This document shows, in pieces, positions 60,622 to 64,000 of a DNA stretch of 64,000 bases. How positions within the stretch are numbered: position 1 is the stretch's first letter; the number at the start of each line of letters is the position of its first letter. The notes under the pieces were generated by a model. That model was given only the letters and a program-made list of their open reading frames with translations, had not been told where the DNA came from and made no database searches. Origin of the DNA: Planctomycetota bacterium (GTDB taxonomy: Bacteria; Planctomycetota; MHYJ01; JACQXL01); the NCBI GenBank assembly GCA_016235865.1, contig JACRIK010000001.1, forward strand, positions 62,001 to 126,000. The letters run 5' to 3'. Position numbers and translations under genes: made by a program.

Positions 60622-61713
60622 ATGGAACACGCAGTGAGAAAATGGTTGCCGGTTCTGGCTCTCGCGGTATTTACATTTGTTGCAACGGCCTGCGACCGGT
60701 TTTCCCCGAATAAGCCTTCACGCGAAACCAAGACGACCACGCCGCCGCCGGCGGCCCCGAAGATTGCCGGGCCGGAGGCCTTTGTTTCGGAAAAGGGCAA
60801 TTTTACGGTGACGCTTCCACCGGGCTTTCCGCCTTTCACGGTGACCGGAGGGGACAGCGAAGACCAGAATGACATTGCCCTGTCCTATACGTCCGAGAAA
60901 CACGGCCAGGATGCCTGCCTGGTTATGGTTAATAGCAACTCCATCTGGGACGGGATGGACCCGAAGACCGTGCTGGACGCCGGCCGGGATGGCGGCGTAA
61001 AATCCAATCCGGGAAATACCCTGGAACGTGAGGTTGATTTCAAGTTAGGCGGCTATCCGGGACGGCGGATTTTTATCACCCAAAAGAGCGGCCTGGAAAC
61101 CTATTATATGCGCGATGATATTGTTCTGGTCAAAACCCGGCTTTACCAGATTATGTATATTTCGAACAAAAAAGCCGATTTGAACACGCCAAAAATCCTG
61201 GCCTATTTCAATTCATTCAGGCTGACTAATGTGCCGGCGGCCGAAGTGGTCGGGGAAACACCTCAGCCGTCAACCAAACGCCGGCTGGAATTCACCCTGC
61301 CGACTGACTGGATAAACCAGTTAACCGAACCGCAGAAGGATGGTTCAACTACGACCATTATGGACTTCACCAAGGGTGAAGATCTCAGGGGGCTTTATAT
61401 CCTGAGCGAAGGGGTCGGTAATACCAAGGTCGAGACCCTGATTCCGCCTTTTATGGAGGGCATAAAAGGAACCGATGACAGCACGGCCTTTTATGATTTT
61501 GAGGAACTGGGCCGGACCAAGACCGCCTGGGGCGGGATTCGCCAGGATTGTCGGGCCAGCCGGTCTGATGATGACGCCCGGGTTTACTGGTCCAACGTCT
61601 TTATCGTCCTGGACGGAAATTTCTACGTGGTCAGCGTCATTACACTCGATGACAATACGCAGACGTATCAGTCTGAGGTTAACAGCTTCTTTGACAGTAT
61701 TACCGTCCGGTAG
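60622..61713 (+). CDS. Lipoprotein of unknown function
   Basis: 363 residues. The signal peptide ends with lipobox VATAC; a Thr/Pro linker follows. Two similar alpha/beta halves seem present, around FVSEKGNFTVTLPPGFPPF and RRLEFTLPTDWINQL, each like the DUF1795/PsbP-type fold in which a short beta sheet follows such openings. Function not assigned. AAAGGAAG lies about ten bases before the ATG. Confidence 0.62.
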   Translation: MEHAVRKWLPVLALAVFTFVATACDRFSPNKPSRETKTTTPPPAAPKIAGPEAFVSEKGNFTVTLPPGFPPFTVTGGDSEDQNDIALSYTSEKHGQDACLVMVNSNSIWDGMDPKTVLDAGRDGGVKSNPGNTLEREVDFKLGGYPGRRIFITQKSGLETYYMRDDIVLVKTRLYQIMYISNKKADLNTPKILAYFNSFRLTNVPAAEVVGETPQPSTKRRLEFTLPTDWINQLTEPQKDGSTTTIMDFTKGEDLRGLYILSEGVGNTKVETLIPPFMEGIKGTDDSTAFYDFEELGRTKTAWGGIRQDCRASRSDDDARVYWSNVFIVLDGNFYVVSVITLDDNTQTYQSEVNSFFDSITVR

Positions 61714-61740
61714 AGATTCCATAAAAGAAATAAGAAACAC

Positions 61741-61769
61741 TTGACACGCCGCCGCCGATTAGGTATCTT
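61741..61769 (+). promoter_or_regulatory. Promoter of the LiaF-like membrane gene
   Basis: TTGACA (61741-61746), 17-base spacer, TATCTT (61764-61769). The predicted leader of about 90 bases includes the stem ACCCAGC/GCTGGGT near 61789-61815. Confidence 0.5.
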
Positions 61770-61864
61770 ACTCTTGACCGCAGCATTCACCCAGCTCCTG
61801 TGATAAGGGCTGGGTTCACGTGTATTACCAGCCACGTCCTGCCGCCTACTTTAAGGAGCCAGAT

Positions 61865-62374
61865 TTGAAAAACAAGAAGAGTATCAGCGTTTTAGCTGGA
61901 TTGTTTATCATCGCCGGAATGGTCCTGGTGCTGGAGAATTACGCCCTGCTCCGGGGCATCAGCCAGTTCTGGCCCGGCCTGATTCTGATAACCGGTAGTG
62001 GCTTTGTCCTGCTGTTCTTCAGCCGTCATCGCCAAGACCCGGCGCTTATCTGGCTGGGTTCGTTTATGGTTGCGCTAAGCATCTTTTTCCTGTGCCTGAA
62101 TAACACGGCCTGGGCGACCCTGTCCTATCTCTGGCCGGTATTCCTGGGCATTGTCGGCCTGAGTTTCTTGGTTACCGGCATCTTTGTAAAAGGCCGGACT
62201 TATGCCTATCTGGCGGTGTTTTTTATCAGCGTATTCCTGGCCTTGTATTTCGTATTCACGGTATCGCTTAAATTATGGCCGCTGTCAATGGTGCTCTTCG
62301 GCATAAGTTTATTGATTATAGATTACTTTAATACGGCGCAATCACGCGCGGAGGAAAAAGAGAATGTATCATAA
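61865..62374 (+). CDS. Multi-pass membrane protein (DUF5668/LiaF N-terminal-like)
   Basis: 169 residues with about six short helices rich in Trp-Pro turns (ISQFWPGLILITGSG, TLSYLWPVFLGIVG, LKLWPLSMVLFGISLL), like the membrane part of LiaF/DUF5668 proteins. The start is chosen as TTG 61865 because AAGGAG lies six bases upstream; an in-frame GTG at 61820 lacks a ribosome site. It overlaps the radical SAM gene by 11 bases. Confidence 0.68.
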   Translation: MKNKKSISVLAGLFIIAGMVLVLENYALLRGISQFWPGLILITGSGFVLLFFSRHRQDPALIWLGSFMVALSIFFLCLNNTAWATLSYLWPVFLGIVGLSFLVTGIFVKGRTYAYLAVFFISVFLALYFVFTVSLKLWPLSMVLFGISLLIIDYFNTAQSRAEEKENVS

Positions 62375-63767
62375 AAAAGTCCTGTTTATCGAGCCGCGCG
62401 GGGCGCAGTCCAATGTCTTTACCAGATTTATGAGCACCCCGTTGCTGGGCCCGGTCTATCTGGCCACCATCGCCCGGGACGCCGGATATGACGCCACGGT
62501 CTTTAACGAGAATATCTCGGGCCGGGCCGTCAGCCCGGATGAACTGGCATCGGTTGATATCCTGTGCCTGAGCTGCCTGACCGCCACGGTCACCCGGGGC
62601 AAGGAAATCGCCCGGGAATATAAGGCGCTCCGGGCCGCCCAGGGACTGGAATCGTTCACCGTCATCGGCGGCATCCACGCCAGTATGATTCCGGAAGATG
62701 TGGCGCCTCACTTTGACCGGGTGGTGGTCGGCGAGGCCGAGAACGTCATTCTGGATGTGCTGGCCGGACGGACCACGGATAAAATAATCCGGGCGGCCCG
62801 GCCAGAGCAATTGGATGGCCTGCCCATGCCGGATTTCAACCTGATAAAGGACTCGGATAAGATAAAGGTCTGGCCGATAATGACCTCGCGGGGCTGTCCG
62901 TTTGACTGCAATTTCTGCTCAGTCACCGAGATGTTCGGCCGGGACTACCGGTCCCAGAAGGCCGAAAAGGTGATTGAGGAGATTTCCAGATACCGAACCG
63001 GGTCGATGTTCTTCGTGGACGACCATTTTGCCGTCAATACGGCCAAGACCGGCCAACTCCTGGATATGATGATTGAACGCCGGTTTAACCGGGTCTGGTC
63101 CACCCAGATGCGGACCGAGGCCACCAAGAACCCGGAATTCATCGCCAAGCTGCGGAAGGCCGGCTGCGAGACCGTTTATATCGGATTTGAATCCATCAAT
63201 CCGCAGAGTTTGAAGGATATGAACAAGCACCAGACCGTGGACGACATCAAGCGGTCCATCCGGGTGTTCCACGACAACGGCATCGAGGTGCACGGCATGT
63301 TCATCGTGGGCAACGACGCCGACACCAGGGACGTCTTTAAGATGACGACCGATTTCTGCCAGTCCAGCAAGATTGACTATGTCCAGTATTCCATACTCAC
63401 GCCTCTGCCGGGCACCCGGACCTATGCCGCCCTGGAAAAAGCCAATCGGATTCTCCATAAGAACTGGGAACTCTACGACGGACTGCACGCCCTGTTTACC
63501 CCGAAGAACATGACCGCCCTGGAATTGCAGAGCGGGCTGATAGAGTGTTTCAGCGACTTCTATTCATACACCAACGCCTTTAACGACGCCCTGAACACGG
63601 TGATTGAAAAGGTGGCTACAGCCGCCAAACTGATACCGGCCCGGCCGTATGGAACCTCTTTCTATCGCTCTTTCATAAAACTCATCGGCACCGGCATTGT
63701 CAGGAGTTGGATGAAACACAACAGGTTTTATTTCAATTATCTCAGGCAGTTGCGAAGCCGTAGCTGA
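62364..63767 (+). CDS. Radical SAM protein with B12-binding-type domain
   Basis: 467 residues. An N-terminal cobalamin-binding-like Rossmann domain (about 5-140) lacks the base-off DxHxxG histidine motif. The radical SAM core has the cluster cysteines 178, 182 and 185 in SRGCPFDCNFCS, with FVDDHF and ETVYIGFESINPQ further on. The C-terminal 130 residues are helical and basic. Family members perform methylations and rearrangements on lipids, hopanoids or cofactors; the substrate cannot be named. GGAGG precedes the ATG. Confidence 0.88.
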   Translation: MYHKKVLFIEPRGAQSNVFTRFMSTPLLGPVYLATIARDAGYDATVFNENISGRAVSPDELASVDILCLSCLTATVTRGKEIAREYKALRAAQGLESFTVIGGIHASMIPEDVAPHFDRVVVGEAENVILDVLAGRTTDKIIRAARPEQLDGLPMPDFNLIKDSDKIKVWPIMTSRGCPFDCNFCSVTEMFGRDYRSQKAEKVIEEISRYRTGSMFFVDDHFAVNTAKTGQLLDMMIERRFNRVWSTQMRTEATKNPEFIAKLRKAGCETVYIGFESINPQSLKDMNKHQTVDDIKRSIRVFHDNGIEVHGMFIVGNDADTRDVFKMTTDFCQSSKIDYVQYSILTPLPGTRTYAALEKANRILHKNWELYDGLHALFTPKNMTALELQSGLIECFSDFYSYTNAFNDALNTVIEKVATAAKLIPARPYGTSFYRSFIKLIGTGIVRSWMKHNRFYFNYLRQLRSRS

Positions 63768-63785
63768 GTCCCGATTATTTCGGGG
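63766..63785. repeat. Dispersed CCCGA...TCGGG hairpin, copy at 63.8 kb
   Basis: Identical over 20 bases to 31179-31198. It overlaps the stop codon of the radical SAM gene and may act as a 3' hairpin. Confidence 0.6.
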
Positions 63786-63866
63786 CGCAAATCACCGGTG
63801 GCCTGACGTCAGACAGGTTTGGCATAAATAGGGCGGTTTCTTCGTCAGCATAATTTTACTTTCTAC

Positions 63867-63895
63867 TTGACAAGACGCATCTGGCTGGTTATATT
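63867..63895 (+). promoter_or_regulatory. Promoter, nearly leaderless, of the ABC ATPase gene
   Basis: TTGACA (63867-63872), 17-base spacer, TATATT (63890-63895); ATG follows nine bases later at 63905. Confidence 0.65.
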
Positions 63896-63904
63896 TAAGG
63901 TAAC

Positions 63905-64000
63905 ATGATTCAACTCAATTCACTGCGCAAGGAATACGATGACGTCATCGCCGTAAAGAATCTCACCCTGACCATTAACAAAGGCGATATCTTCGGGCTG
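63905..64000 (+). CDS. ABC transporter ATP-binding protein, N-terminal fragment
   Basis: Thirty-two codons reach the window edge. MIQLNSLRKEYDDVIAVKNL then TLTINKGDIFGL is the usual opening of an ABC ATPase before the Walker A motif, of the kind that pairs with ABC-2-type permeases. The Walker motifs themselves lie outside the window. Confidence 0.8.
   Translation, partial: MIQLNSLRKEYDDVIAVKNLTLTINKGDIFGL

Overview
The window reads as a chromosome segment from an uncultured bacterium with a Gram-negative envelope, most likely a member of the Planctomycetota or a related PVC lineage. The evidence is indirect: two Ser/Thr protein kinases with C-terminal TPR arrays, an MJ0042-type zinc-finger membrane protein, a squalene-cyclase-like repeat protein, tandem TPR-DUF1080 proteins, a Kdo transferase (so LPS-like glycolipid), large FN3/LamG and cadherin-like surface proteins, and several outer-membrane barrels. 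There are no rRNA genes, CRISPR arrays or intact insertion sequences; one tRNA-Leu(CAA) is present.

Layout. 0-2.5 kb: leftward ATP synthase operon (atpI-like, a, c, b, delta; delta runs off the edge), with a promoter and a very stable hairpin after the c-subunit gene. 2.6-9.5 kb: isoaspartyl peptidase, a pseudopilin-like gene, then leftward waaA-metK-ahcY. 9.6-16 kb: an orphan 2-oxoacid:ferredoxin oxidoreductase gamma subunit, an outer-membrane barrel, bioD, and a kinase-TPR protein. 16.7-21 kb: a methyltransferase, two 2-hydroxyacyl-CoA dehydratase-type subunits and their ATP-dependent activator, separated by inverted-repeat elements. 21-29.8 kb: secreted lipoproteins ending in a 1732-residue surface protein. 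29.85-31.34 kb: about 1.5 kb without genes, of very unusual composition, containing a G-quadruplex/hairpin sequence and a perfect 16-bp palindrome. 31.3-44.4 kb: outer-membrane barrel, giant FN3/LamG protein, zinc-ribbon and zinc-finger membrane proteins, the second kinase-TPR protein, a HAD phosphatase.

44.6-51.1 kb: eight leftward genes that are two tandem copies of the same four-gene membrane module (A-B-C-D, A-B-C-D). I do not recognise a function, and this is the best candidate for an undescribed system. It follows a leftward class III aminotransferase plus ferredoxin-type 2-oxoacid oxidoreductase delta, alpha and beta genes (51.1-54.5 kb), whose missing gamma subunit is probably the orphan at 9.6 kb. 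54.7-64 kb: tRNA-Leu, CobO, a DDAH-like hydrolase, TPR-DUF1080 pair, lipoprotein esterase, small membrane proteins, a B12-type radical SAM protein and the start of an ABC ATPase.

Two regulatory patterns recur. Many genes have a consensus-like -35/-10 placed so that transcription should begin at, or within a few bases of, the start codon (leaderless mRNA). Three secreted-protein genes (5.4, 24.6 and 36.6 kb) share a 15-base box, ATCAGATTTTRCTTG, overlapping their -35.
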